64,000 nt of DNA from Microbacteriaceae bacterium (GTDB lineage Bacteria > Actinomycetota > Actinomycetes > Actinomycetales > Microbacteriaceae). Shown here one piece after another: positions 51,301-60,386 of the stretch; positions within the stretch are counted from its first letter, which is position 1, and every line of letters starts with the position of its first letter. The translations under genes were made by a program, and so were the position numbers. The notes beneath the pieces were generated by a model that saw only the letters and a list, made by a program, of their open reading frames with translations, was not told the origin of the DNA and searched no databases. The stretch is taken from NCBI GenBank assembly GCA_024645175.1, contig JAHEGB010000004.1, positions 1 to 64,000 on the forward strand. Reading direction: 5' to 3'.

Positions 51301-53556
51301 GACTCGGTACTGCTCGGTAGCAGCAGGTGCAGGCTCTGGAACAAGCAGATTGTTGACGGTTACGTCATTGGTAGCAACCAGAACCCAAGCGCCAGCGACA
51401 AATTGCTCGATCTTGTAGTTAGTGATTGCAACGCCACCGTTGTCGCGCGGAGCCGTCCAAGTGATGTTCATCTGGCCGTTGGTGCTCTTCTTGGCACTTA
51501 CCCCCGTTGGCTCTGACGGAACGTCGGCCAATGTTCTGAAAGTGTATGGGTATGAAGGTGGGCCGGCGATGGTTCCCGAATAAGCGGTGACTACTACCGA
51601 ATAAATCGTGTAGCGAGTCAAGCCAGTAAGCGTGACCGAGGTCGTGCTAGAAGTAAACGTTCCGACAACTGCATTATTTGCAGTGTTAGTCACAACTGCC
51701 TTGTAAGTAATCGGCGTAGCCGAGTCGATTTGTGCAACTGCGTTGTAGTTGAGAGTTACACCAGTTGCGGTTAGCCCGGTGCGAGTTGTCATCACAACGA
51801 CTGTTGGAGTAGCCGAAGTTGTTGTTGCAGAAAGAGCAGCGGTTGGCTGACTCGAACCAGCTGCGTTAATCGCAATGACGCGAAGTGAGTATGTCGTGCT
51901 CGCAGTCAAACCAGTGACGTTTGCGATTGTCGCACTTGTTGACATCTTCTTGGTCCAGACACCGGCAACGTCCATCCAGACTTCATAGCCGGTGAGCTTC
52001 GAACCGTTTGCGTTAGCAGGGGCATCCCAGGCAAGCGAAATTTGGCTGCCGTAAGTTGCGGTGACGCGCAAGTTGGTTGGAGCATCAGGCACGTCTGCGA
52101 GCGTTGAGAAAATCAACTCAGGGCTTGCAGGTGAAATCGTGGTGCCAGCAATTGAAACAACACGAACGTTGTAAGTGCTGTTTGCAGTCAAGCCGGTCAA
52201 AGTTGTTGTCGTGGTTGCTGCGTCGACAGATGTCCATGTGGTTGCACTGCTCTCGCGGTACTCAACCTTGTAGCTGTTTGCAGCTTGGGTGCCGGCAGGG
52301 GCAGTCCATGAAATGGTTGCGCCAGTAGCGGTGATTGCAGATGCCACAACACCAGTCGGTGCGCCAACCGGAGGCAGTGCGGCGTTGGTGAACTTGATGT
52401 TCATCAGGTAGTTTCCGTTAGCGCTCTTGGCGTCAACGATCTTGCCCGCCTGGGCTCCGGCTTGAATGGCAGCAGCGACTTCGCTCGGGGTGGCTGTCTG
52501 GTGGTCAGCTAGATAAAGGGCTGCAAGGCCGCTGACGTGCGGGGTTGCCATTGAGGTTCCGCTCAAGCTGCGGCCGGTGGTCGAGTCTAGGTAGTTGTTA
52601 GAAACGATGTTCACACCAGGTGCAAACACGTCAACGCAGTCACCAAAGTTTGAGAATGAGGCGCGGGTGTCAGCACTGTCAGAAGCGCCAACGGTGATGG
52701 CGTTCGGAGTGCTTGCTGGTGAGTAGCTGCAGGCATCGGCATTGCTGTTGCCGGCCGCGATGATCGGAGTGATTCCGGCTGCATAAAGTTTTTGCACGGC
52801 GTCGTTAACCAACTGGTACTTCAAACCACCTAGGCTCGCACTCATAACGCCAGGAGTGCCAGCAGGGTGATTCGCGATGATCCAGTCGATTGCAGAAATG
52901 AAACCTGACCAGCTGCCCGAACCGGTGCAACCAAGAACGCGAACAGGAACAATAGTTGCTTTCTTTGCAACACCATATTTGGTTCCGGCGACGGTTCCGG
53001 CAACGTGGGTTCCGTGACCGTTGCAGTCTGCGCCTTGCAAGTTTTGACCGAGCATGTCTGCACCGGTTTCGATGCGGCCGGCAAAGTCTGGGTCGCTTGC
53101 CATCACACCGGTGTCAACAACATAAACGCGCACACCAGCACCTGCTGTTGACGAATAGTTATAGGTGTTGTCATAAGTTGTCGAATCTTGATCGATTCGG
53201 TCGAGACCCCAAGAAGGAGTTGGGTTTTGTGTGTCGAACATCGACATTGACTGGTCTGCAACAACCTGAATGACATTTGCGTCAGCACGCAATGCTGAAG
53301 CTTCAGTGTCAGTTAGGTCTAGCACGAAGCCATCCATGACTTCAGTGAGTTCGTCGTGAGGAGTTTCGCCTAGTTTGCCGATGACGGCGCGCACTGCATC
53401 TGCCGTGCCGAGCTTCACCTGAACGATGTAGGTTGTGCGGGCAACCGCGATGTATGCCTGAGCCGGGGTGGCGGCCAAAATGGTCGCAAAAGCGATGCCT
53501 AGAGCAAGCGCAACTCGAAAGCCAAAGCCACGATTCTTAACACCAAAACGGAACAT
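48352..53556 (-). CDS. secreted subtilisin-like S8 protease with I9-type propeptide and a long fibronectin type III array
   Basis: [12 protein letters not shown] (Asp), [12 protein letters not shown] (His), [17 protein letters not shown] (Ser); about 14 FN3-like modules; start refined to an ATG preceded by AGGGGAATC. Confidence 0.93.
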   Translation of the reverse strand: MFRFGVKNRGFGFRVALALGIAFATILAATPAQAYIAVARTTYIVQVKLGTADAVRAVIGKLGETPHDELTEVMDGFVLDLTDTEASALRADANVIQVVADQSMSMFDTQNPTPSWGLDRIDQDSTTYDNTYNYSSTAGAGVRVYVVDTGVMASDPDFAGRIETGADMLGQNLQGADCNGHGTHVAGTVAGTKYGVAKKATIVPVRVLGCTGSGSWSGFISAIDWIIANHPAGTPGVMSASLGGLKYQLVNDAVQKLYAAGITPIIAAGNSNADACSYSPASTPNAITVGASDSADTRASFSNFGDCVDVFAPGVNIVSNNYLDSTTGRSLSGTSMATPHVSGLAALYLADHQTATPSEVAAAIQAGAQAGKIVDAKSANGNYLMNIKFTNAALPPVGAPTGVVASAITATGATISWTAPAGTQAANSYKVEYRESSATTWTSVDAATTTTTLTGLTANSTYNVRVVSIAGTTISPASPELIFSTLADVPDAPTNLRVTATYGSQISLAWDAPANANGSKLTGYEVWMDVAGVWTKKMSTSATIANVTGLTASTTYSLRVIAINAAGSSQPTAALSATTTSATPTVVVMTTRTGLTATGVTLNYNAVAQIDSATPITYKAVVTNTANNAVVGTFTSSTTSVTLTGLTRYTIYSVVVTAYSGTIAGPPSYPYTFRTLADVPSEPTGVSAKKSTNGQMNITWTAPRDNGGVAITNYKIEQFVAGAWVLVATNDVTVNNLLVPEPAPAATEQYRVSAVNSIGTGPAAPVAVVGTVVAPQPPTGVTLTQSTTSSTQGVLTWVAPSNNGGAAVSSYTIVRSADNATTWSNVATGVTALTYIVSLPPKGATYQFAVIANNSAGASARSTSVSYSNAATVPAAPSVPALSWNTDGTLKVLWVAPNDNGGSAITGYKVQRLVGASFETVQITSGTTVNLAREAIGASYTIRVIATNAVGDSLPSGAAVKVVPAAISSAPLNLTVTPSSTGRLQLTWEAPASAGGTAIIGYAVQYSANAGATWVALTSTATLTVGINMPPKGSSYQYRVYAINSAGNSEPSNVVTYARGTSVPDAPSVRPLVFGSDTNLVASWYAPADNGGSPITGYRVEYSTNGQTFSTLSTVAANVFSVTIPREAPGVRAYVRVFAITALGESPASSTVNVLTPLIKATAPQNFTAVESGTVVATAWAAPTSLGGATAATYFVQISRDAGATWQTVNSTAGLTLNVARPAKGSTWQYRVVASTSFGLGDYSNVASVAIAATAPSAPSFRSLVINNSTSMIDISWFAPSDNGGSPITSYTLQKSLDQQNWSTVLTTNSATVLSTSVTREAPGVRLYFRISATTALGASANSATASIQMPFAKPATPANFAAVDKGTYVATSWDAVTDRGGSSYLYYYVQSSTNGGTTWSTVASSSSGLTYNVVRPTKGTSRLYRVVVLTQYGYGDPSPSVTISAPLTVASSPSIRSYVLNSDQTSTLTFNGSGDNGGTAITSYVVEYSTNGTTWSQLATAEAAGSAIQVPKQAPGVRLYVRVIAVNSVGNSVASSVAAVQTPYVQASEVRSLTAVTNASYVSLAWQAPSDLGGAPSVSTYFIESSVDSVNWTRLASTSGVALNITKPAKGVTLNYRVIAQTAWGLSPASNTVSSTTAATITTSVTSVIVSRLSTGEFNISFRQPYDLGGVSTWGYKLQMLQNNNYVTVQTGTGAAVNNLVVASPATNVYVYYRIIATNSVGDSSTYTILVRG
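48355..52365 (-). repeat. array of about 14 FN3 domains, partly an alternating A/B super-repeat
   Basis: Recurring APxDNGGxxITxYxVxxSxDxxxW... with alternating endings (RP.KG...YRV) and (REAPGVR.Y.R). Confidence 0.8.
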
Positions 53557-53613
53557 GATTCCCCTGCCTAAAACCCCAAAAAAGTGGGTCAAGGCAAGCC
53601 TACGCCCCGCTAC

Positions 53614-54459
53614 CTACCTAAGGAATAGGGCGCTCAGGCGCTTTGTCGTGAAATAAAGCCCGCCGACAATCATGACCGCAAAATAGGCCACGTGAGCCAG
53701 GGTCGACCATCCGACCGTGCCCAAAGTGAGGTCGCGCTCGAGCTGAATCGCCTGCCAGAGCGGCAACGCCTCAATAATCATGCGAAGCCAGTCTGGATAG
53801 ATGCTTAGCGGGTAGAAAGTGCCCGAAAACAGGAACATCGGCAGCATAAAGAAGTTCACCCAGTTCATCTGCTGAAAGTTCTTCAGATACGAAGTGATTC
53901 CCATGCCAATCGAGGCAAATCCGAAGGCAACAAGCACGGCACCCGGAATCGCAAGGATGCCCCACCAGCTCGGAATAAGCCCTAGCGGAGCCATGATCAC
54001 CATGAATCCCATGGCATAGGCAAGGCCGCGAAGCAAAGCCCAGCCGATTTCACCAAGGGCAACGTCTAACGTGCCAAGCGAGGTGGCCAGCATGGTTTGG
54101 TAGAGCTTGCCGAAGTGCATCTTGAAGAACACGTTCCAGGTCGAGTCATAGATCGCACCGTTCATCGCCGAGGTGGCAAGCAAAGCAGGCGCGATGTATG
54201 CCGCGTAGCTCACCGAGTTGCCGGCACCGTCGGTGACTCCACCGATAAGCGCGCCCAGTCCGAAACCGAAAGAAAGCAAATAGAAGACTGGCTCAACAAA
54301 ACCACTGAGCACGATCATCCATGAAGAGGTCTTGAAAGCTAAAAACGCACGTTCAAGAATTGCATTGGTGCGACCGGCATAAAACTCCGCACCGAATTTG
54401 CCGCTGCGACGTTCTGCGATTGCAATCGCACTATCGATTGATGCGTTGATCAAACTCAC
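53614..54459 (-). CDS. ABC-2 type transporter permease (DrrB/C-like)
   Basis: YIAPALLATSAMNGAIYDSTWNVFFKM; MFLFSGTFYPLSIYPDWL; in cluster with ATPase. Confidence 0.9.
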   Translation of the reverse strand: MSLINASIDSAIAIAERRSGKFGAEFYAGRTNAILERAFLAFKTSSWMIVLSGFVEPVFYLLSFGFGLGALIGGVTDGAGNSVSYAAYIAPALLATSAMNGAIYDSTWNVFFKMHFGKLYQTMLATSLGTLDVALGEIGWALLRGLAYAMGFMVIMAPLGLIPSWWGILAIPGAVLVAFGFASIGMGITSYLKNFQQMNWVNFFMLPMFLFSGTFYPLSIYPDWLRMIIEALPLWQAIQLERDLTLGTVGWSTLAHVAYFAVMIVGGLYFTTKRLSALFLR

Positions 54460-55307
54460 TTTGCCAACCTCCTGCTGAACTGGCGCATTGCTACGACTTG
54501 TCCAACGATCAAAATCGCAAGCAAGAACGCAAAGTGAATGACCATCATGCCCGGCGCAACATCGTGACCATAGCTAAGGTTGCGACCCATGTCGGTCGCG
54601 TGCCAAACCGGCGAGATCCAGCCGATCCACTGCAAATAAATTGGCAGGTTTTCTAGCGGATAGAAAGTTCCTGAGAACATAAACATCGGAGCGATGATGA
54701 AACGGCCGACCAGGGCAAAGAAACCGTCGTCGTGCTTCACAAACGATGTTGCCGCGAGCATGACAGATGCAAAAGCTAACCCCGCAAAGATTGCTGCAAA
54801 AATCAGAACCAAGATCGACTGCGCCGTAATTGCGCCAAATGCCCAGAGCACCATTGCATAAATGCCGGTGTTGAAAATGCAGCGGGCAGCAGAGGCAATC
54901 ATGATTCCGCCAACAATTGAGCCGCCAGTTAGCTGGGTTGCGTTCATCGAGAAGAATGATTTATCCCACACGAAGCCCTGCAGCGTCGGAAACGAGGTTT
55001 CATCCATGGCCGCCTGAATGGCAGATGTGGCAAGCAACGCGGGAGCCAAGAAGGTCAGGTAACTCACGCCATCTACGCCGTTTGCACCCTGGTTCTGGTC
55101 AACGAGAGCACCGATTCCGATGCCTACCGAGAGCAGGTAGAGCACCGGGTTGCCAAGGCCAAAGGCGATGATTGCGCCAAGCCACTTCGACATGTTGCGC
55201 AGACGATATTCGGCTACAAACCATGGCCCCCAGGTCAGAGCCTTCTTCATGTCGACGATCTTGGCAGCACCCTGCCAGGTCATCTTCGGTTCAGTCAACA
55301 TGCTCAT
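54456..55307 (-). CDS. ABC-2 type transporter permease (DrrB/C-like)
   Basis: YLTFLAPALLATSAIQAAMDE; MFMFSGTFYPLENLPIYLQ; paralogue of the neighbouring permease. Confidence 0.9.
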   Translation of the reverse strand: MSMLTEPKMTWQGAAKIVDMKKALTWGPWFVAEYRLRNMSKWLGAIIAFGLGNPVLYLLSVGIGIGALVDQNQGANGVDGVSYLTFLAPALLATSAIQAAMDETSFPTLQGFVWDKSFFSMNATQLTGGSIVGGIMIASAARCIFNTGIYAMVLWAFGAITAQSILVLIFAAIFAGLAFASVMLAATSFVKHDDGFFALVGRFIIAPMFMFSGTFYPLENLPIYLQWIGWISPVWHATDMGRNLSYGHDVAPGMMVIHFAFLLAILIVGQVVAMRQFSRRLAK

Positions 55308-56284
55308 TACTCGACCAGGGTTCTTCCGGTGAGACGCAAGAAGACATCTTCAAGCGAGCTTCGGCGAACCAGCGAGGTTGCCGGTTCGAAACCGAGTTTG
55401 TGAATTTGCTTCAACACTTTTTCGCCGTCTTCTGCATAGAACAAAATGCGGTCTGGCAAAGTTTCAATGCGGTCACCGAGGTGCTTCAACTTTTCAGCAG
55501 CTTCTGCGTTCTTCGATGAACCGAAACGAACCTCGAGAACTTCTTTGCTCGAATACTTTTTGATTAGGTCGGCAGGTGCACCCTCGGCCATGATCTTGCC
55601 TTTGTCCATCACAATAAGTCGGTCGCAAAGCTGCTCGGCTTCATCCATGTAGTGAGTGGTAATCACCAGGGTGACGCCTTCTTCTTTTAGACGAAAGAGT
55701 CTGTCCCAGAGAATGTGACGAGCCTGCGGGTCGAGACCGGTGGTCGGTTCATCGAGCATCAAGATTTCTGGTTCGTTCACCAAACCGCGAGCGATGGTGA
55801 GACGACGCTTCATTCCACCAGAAAGCTGATCGACTTTTACATCGCGCTTGTCTTGCAGTTGGGCAAAGTCGAGTAGCTCTTCAACTTTCTTCTTCAAGAA
55901 CTTGCGGCCCAGACCAAAGTAGCGGCCATAGATATATAGGTTCTCCCACGCCTTGAGGTCGTTGTCGTGGTTGTCGGTCTGCGGCACGACACCGAGGTGC
56001 GCGCGAATCTCAGGGCCCTGCTTGTTCGGGTCTTTGCCGAGAATGGTCAGCTCGCCACCGGTGCGAAGCGAGGTCGCCCCGATCATCTTCATGGTGGTCG
56101 ACTTGCCGGCACCGTTTGGGCCGAGCAAACCGAACGATTCGCCGCGCTTTACCTGAAAGTCGATGCCGTCAACGGCGGTGAAGTCGTCATATTTCTTGGT
56201 CAGGCCCTTAGCGACAATCATTAGGTCTGCAGGCGCGGTTTTCTTAGCCAATTCAGTGCTTTCTTCTTTGAACGCGTTGCCCAT
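55307..56284 (-). CDS. ABC transporter ATP-binding protein (daunorubicin-resistance/NodI-like family)
   Basis: GLLGPNGAGKSTTMKMIGA; LSGGMKRRLTIARGLV; ILMLDEPTTGLDPQARHILWDRL; TTHYMDEAEQLCDRL. Confidence 0.93.
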   Translation of the reverse strand: MGNAFKEESTELAKKTAPADLMIVAKGLTKKYDDFTAVDGIDFQVKRGESFGLLGPNGAGKSTTMKMIGATSLRTGGELTILGKDPNKQGPEIRAHLGVVPQTDNHDNDLKAWENLYIYGRYFGLGRKFLKKKVEELLDFAQLQDKRDVKVDQLSGGMKRRLTIARGLVNEPEILMLDEPTTGLDPQARHILWDRLFRLKEEGVTLVITTHYMDEAEQLCDRLIVMDKGKIMAEGAPADLIKKYSSKEVLEVRFGSSKNAEAAEKLKHLGDRIETLPDRILFYAEDGEKVLKQIHKLGFEPATSLVRRSSLEDVFLRLTGRTLVE

Positions 56285-56335
56285 CCGGGCAGCTTTTTAG
56301 AATAACCCAGGGCTGCCAGCTTTTTTGCTATTCGA

Positions 56336-56360
56336 CACATATTTATGTGGTTGTTAGCCT
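56336..56360 (+). promoter_or_regulatory. putative leaderless promoter with palindrome CACAT-ATTT-ATGTG in its spacer
   Basis: TAGCCT (56355-56360) 6 nt before ATG; palindrome 56336-56349. Confidence 0.45.
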
Positions 56361-56366
56361 GTAGTA

Positions 56367-57230
56367 ATGCCCACTCAAACCGCTGTCAAGTCGCGGCCGG
56401 GCAATACCCGAATTACCGGCAAAGAGCAGTTCTATACCCCTGCCCCACTCGCGCGTGAATTATTCACGGATGTCGCCGGGTTCGTGCCTAACCTCGCCGA
56501 GCGCGTGATCATCGAACCAGCTGGAGGCACCGGTGCATTCATCAAAGCAGCCAAGAAGTTTGGCGTTGCCGAGGTGGTTAGTTTCGATATCGAACCGAAG
56601 CACTCGGGCATTATTGCTGGCAACTTTCTCGAGACCGAACTTGCGGTGCGCGGTGCAGTGACTATTTCAAACCCACCTTTTGGTCGCAACAATTCGCTTT
56701 CGATTCCCTTTTTCAACAAGGCCGCAGAGCACAGCGATTACATCGCGTTTATCGTTCCGCGTTCGTGGCGCAAGTGGTCGGTCATCAATCGACTTGACCA
56801 GCGCTTTCATCTGGTTTTCGACAAAGACATTCAGATTGACTATGTCGACGACGCCGGCGATGAGTTATCATCCAAGTCAAGGTTGGCTACGTGTTTTCAG
56901 ATCTGGCAAAAGCGAAAAGTTAAGCGGCCGATTGTTAGCGTTGTCGACAACGAGTTCATCAAAAAGGTGAAACCAGCCGAAGCCGATGTTTCGCTAACCA
57001 TTTTCGGTTTCAACTGCGGAAAAGTTCGCACCGAATTCAAGCGCGAGCCAAACTCGACTCAGATGTTTTTGAAGTTGCAGCATCCGCGTGCGCTCGAAGC
57101 TCTGCAGTCTGTCGACTTTTCTCGCTTCTTTAAGAACACCGCATACACCGAGGCCCTTTCACTTCAAGAAATAAATTTCTTGCTAAACGAATTCATAACT
57201 GGCGCAGGCCAACTAAAGGAGAACAAATGA
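56367..57230 (+). CDS. class I SAM-dependent methyltransferase with NPPF motif (putative N6-adenine MTase)
   Basis: KEQFYTPAPLARELF, IIEPAGGTGAFIKAA (motif I), FDIEP, TISNPPFGRNNSLSIPFFNKA (motif IV). Confidence 0.82.
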   Translation: MPTQTAVKSRPGNTRITGKEQFYTPAPLARELFTDVAGFVPNLAERVIIEPAGGTGAFIKAAKKFGVAEVVSFDIEPKHSGIIAGNFLETELAVRGAVTISNPPFGRNNSLSIPFFNKAAEHSDYIAFIVPRSWRKWSVINRLDQRFHLVFDKDIQIDYVDDAGDELSSKSRLATCFQIWQKRKVKRPIVSVVDNEFIKKVKPAEADVSLTIFGFNCGKVRTEFKREPNSTQMFLKLQHPRALEALQSVDFSRFFKNTAYTEALSLQEINFLLNEFITGAGQLKENK

Positions 57231-59032
57231 GCATGATGGGTGGCCGTCGTCGCGGCCCAGCTGGTGCGCCAGACAAAGGCCCTAAGGCCAGCTTCAAGAC
57301 TCTTCTGCCATACCTGGCCGATCACAAGAAGCCGCTGATTATTGCGGTTGTGCTCTCGATCTTCGGTGCCGGCGTCTCACTTGCCCAGCCGCTAGTTGTC
57401 GGTCAGCTAATCACTGCGGTGCAGAACCAGCAGCCAACAACCATGCTGGTTGTAGCCCTGATGGCGGTTGTCGTCGGCTCTGCGACCTCTGACGGATTCA
57501 TGCGTTACCTGCTTGCCAAGGCCGGCGAGGGCATCGTTCGCACCGCTCGCATTTCGCTAGCCAGCCGCTTGCTTCGCTTGCCGATTGTTGAATATGACCG
57601 CCGCCGCACCGGCGACTTGGTTTCGCGCACAAGCTCAGACACAACTCTCTTGCGAGCAGTTCTCACCCAAGGATTGATCGACCTCGCTGGTGGAATCTTG
57701 ATTTTCATCGGTGCGGTTATTGCCATGGCATTTATCGACCCGCTGCTTCTTGGGCTAACCGTGTTGATGCTTTCGATTGCAATCGGTGCGGTCACTTTCA
57801 CATCAAAGAAAATTCGCAGCGCAACGACAAAGGCTCAAGAACGTGTTGGCGACATGTCTGCTGCTGTCGAACGTGCACTTAGTGCAGTGCGAACTATTCG
57901 TGCAGCGCGAGCTGAGGTTCGTGAAACCGAGCAAGTAAAGAACGCATCTGACGAGGCCTACACTCAGGGCGTCAAGATCGCAAAGATTAGCTCGGCGATT
58001 GCACCAATCGGTGGTCTTGCATTCAACAGCGCGTTCATCGTAGTTCTAGGTGTCGGCGGCTATCGAGTTGCATCGGGTGCAACCACGGTTGCATCACTTG
58101 TGAGCTTCATCTTGTTGATGTTCTTGATGATGCGTCCGGTTGGCACAGCCTTCGGTGCAATCACATCGGTGCAGTCTGCGCTCGGTGCTCTCGCGCGCAT
58201 CCAAGAGATTTTGGATCTGCCAGTCGAAGAAGCCGACGGGCAGGGGCTCGCAGCTCGCAAGGCTCGCAACAAGACCGCTATCGAATTCAAGAACGTTTCG
58301 TTCGGTTATGCGCCAACCCCGGCGACCGATGACCAGCCTGCAGGCGAAGAGCGCGAAGTTCTCAAGAACGTTTCGTTCAAGATTGAGCGCGGCACTCGTG
58401 TTGCTTTGGTGGGCCCTTCGGGTGCTGGCAAGTCGACCATCTTCTCGCTGATCGAGCGTTTCTATGAGCCGACCTCTGGCGACATTCTTCTCGACGGCCA
58501 AAAGGTCAGCGCCATTTCACGCGAGGCTCTTCGTGCCCAGATCGGCTATGTCGAGCAAGATGCCCCTGTCTTGGCCGGCTCGATTCGCGAGAATCTGCTG
58601 ATTGGCCGCCCAAATGCCACCGACGACGAGCTCGCCGCCGTGCTCGAAGAGGTCAATCTGACCGAGGTTCTCGAGCGCGACCCACGTGGTTTCGACGCTG
58701 AGGTTGGCGAAAAGGGCATCATGCTCAGCGGTGGTGAGCGTCAGCGCTTGGCGATTGCTCGCACCCTGCTTGCTGCTCCGCCGATTCTTCTCTTGGATGA
58801 GTCGACCTCTTCTCTCGACGGCCTCAACGAGCAGCGCCTCAAAGACGCCATCGATGTTGTCGCCAAGAACCGCACCATGTTTGTAATCGCTCACCGCCTT
58901 GCGACCGTGGTCGACAGCGATGTCATCGTGGTCTTGAAAGACGGCGAAGTGGTCGGCATCGGCTCGCACAAAGAACTGCTCAAGTCGACGCCGCTATACA
59001 AGCAGTTGGCTAAACAGCAGAAGTTGGCTTAG
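57227..59032 (+). CDS. ABC exporter with fused permease-ATPase (MsbA/LmrA-like half transporter)
   Basis: Six TM then VALVGPSGAGKSTIFSLIERFYEPTSGDI; LSGGERQRLAIARTLL; LLLDESTSSLD; ATGA overlap with the MTase gene. Confidence 0.94.
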   Translation: MSMMGGRRRGPAGAPDKGPKASFKTLLPYLADHKKPLIIAVVLSIFGAGVSLAQPLVVGQLITAVQNQQPTTMLVVALMAVVVGSATSDGFMRYLLAKAGEGIVRTARISLASRLLRLPIVEYDRRRTGDLVSRTSSDTTLLRAVLTQGLIDLAGGILIFIGAVIAMAFIDPLLLGLTVLMLSIAIGAVTFTSKKIRSATTKAQERVGDMSAAVERALSAVRTIRAARAEVRETEQVKNASDEAYTQGVKIAKISSAIAPIGGLAFNSAFIVVLGVGGYRVASGATTVASLVSFILLMFLMMRPVGTAFGAITSVQSALGALARIQEILDLPVEEADGQGLAARKARNKTAIEFKNVSFGYAPTPATDDQPAGEEREVLKNVSFKIERGTRVALVGPSGAGKSTIFSLIERFYEPTSGDILLDGQKVSAISREALRAQIGYVEQDAPVLAGSIRENLLIGRPNATDDELAAVLEEVNLTEVLERDPRGFDAEVGEKGIMLSGGERQRLAIARTLLAAPPILLLDESTSSLDGLNEQRLKDAIDVVAKNRTMFVIAHRLATVVDSDVIVVLKDGEVVGIGSHKELLKSTPLYKQLAKQQKLA

Positions 59033-59060
59033 CAGTAAGTAGACATAGTAATTTGGGCTT

Positions 59061-60386
59061 ATGAGCCCAATGAAGTCGCTCGCCGAATATGGCGACCCAA
59101 CCGACCGTGCAACCGCCGAACGTCTCGAAGCTGATGACCAGCTTGCGCACTACAAGTCGCAGTTCATCATCACCGACCCGACCATGTGTTACCTCGACGG
59201 CAACTCGCTCGGTCGTTTGCCTCGCGCAACTGTCGGTGCAATCAACGACTACATGATTCGCGAGTGGGGCAACGAGCTAGTCGATGGTTGGTCACACTGG
59301 ATCGACGAAGCACAGCCAACCGGTGATCTTCTAGGTCGTGCAACTCTCGGTGCCGCAGCCGGTCAGGTTTTGGTTTGCGACACAACCTCGGTCAACTTCT
59401 ATCAACTCTGCGTTGCTGCAATCAAGGCTCGCCCTGGTCGCAGCACCGTGATTATTGATGCAGCGAATTTTCCGACTGACCGATTCATCCTTGCCGGCAT
59501 CGCCGAGCAGCTTGGGCTAAACCTCATCACGCTAAACAACGACGGAATGGGTGGGCCTGGCTCGGTCGATGTCGATGCCGATTGCGAGATGATTACCGCT
59601 GAAATTCTTGAGCACTTTATGAACGACGACGTAGCTCTCGTAACTCTTCAGGTCATTCACTATCGCTCGGGCGCACGCCCTGACGTCAAGGGCATCACCG
59701 ACCTAGTTCGCCGCCACGGCGGTTTAGTCGTCTGGGATGCCTCACACGCAGCCGGCGCAATCGACCTGCGCTTCGATGAGTGGGGCGTCGACCTCGCCGT
59801 AGGTTGCACCTATAAATACGGCAACTCTGGCCCTGGATCGCCGGCCTGGCTCTATGTGGCAAAGCGCATGCAGGCCGAGTTGCGAGTGCCAATTCAAGGA
59901 TGGTTCGCCCAAGACGACCAGTTCTCGATGGGCCCATACTTCGAGCCAAACCGCGAGATTCGAGGCTTTCAGATCGCCAGCCCGAGCATCATGGGGCTTC
60001 GCTGCGTAAAGACTTCTTATTCGATGATCGAGGAGGCAGGCATCGCGAACATCGCTGCCAAGGCAGCCATCGGCACCGACATGATGATCGCGCTTTTCGA
60101 TGCCTGGCTTGCTCCGCTCGGTTTCTCTTTGTTGACTCCGCGCGATGCAAACCAACGAGGCGGTCACATCACCATCCGTCACCCAGAAGCAAAACGCATA
60201 GCTGCAGCCCTTCGCAAATATGCGAACGTGGTTCCCGACTATCGCACACCAAACTCGATTCGCCTTGCAATCGCACCGTTGCCTACTTCGTTCACCGAGG
60301 TTTATGACGGCATGGCGCGCATCCGTGATTCGGTTGCACGACGCGACTACTTGAAGATTGACGACAACGGAAGCCGCGTGACCTAA
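59061..60386 (+). CDS. kynU: kynureninase
   Basis: CYLDGNSLGRLPRAT; VVWDASHAAGAIDLRFDEWGVDLAVGCTYKYGNSGPGSPAWLYV (PLP Lys region). Confidence 0.95.
   Translation: MSPMKSLAEYGDPTDRATAERLEADDQLAHYKSQFIITDPTMCYLDGNSLGRLPRATVGAINDYMIREWGNELVDGWSHWIDEAQPTGDLLGRATLGAAAGQVLVCDTTSVNFYQLCVAAIKARPGRSTVIIDAANFPTDRFILAGIAEQLGLNLITLNNDGMGGPGSVDVDADCEMITAEILEHFMNDDVALVTLQVIHYRSGARPDVKGITDLVRRHGGLVVWDASHAAGAIDLRFDEWGVDLAVGCTYKYGNSGPGSPAWLYVAKRMQAELRVPIQGWFAQDDQFSMGPYFEPNREIRGFQIASPSIMGLRCVKTSYSMIEEAGIANIAAKAAIGTDMMIALFDAWLAPLGFSLLTPRDANQRGGHITIRHPEAKRIAAALRKYANVVPDYRTPNSIRLAIAPLPTSFTEVYDGMARIRDSVARRDYLKIDDNGSRVT

Noticed and set aside
48355-52365. long repeats considered as mobile element or assembly artefact
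   Set aside because: Repeats are diverged FN3 domains in one uninterrupted frame.
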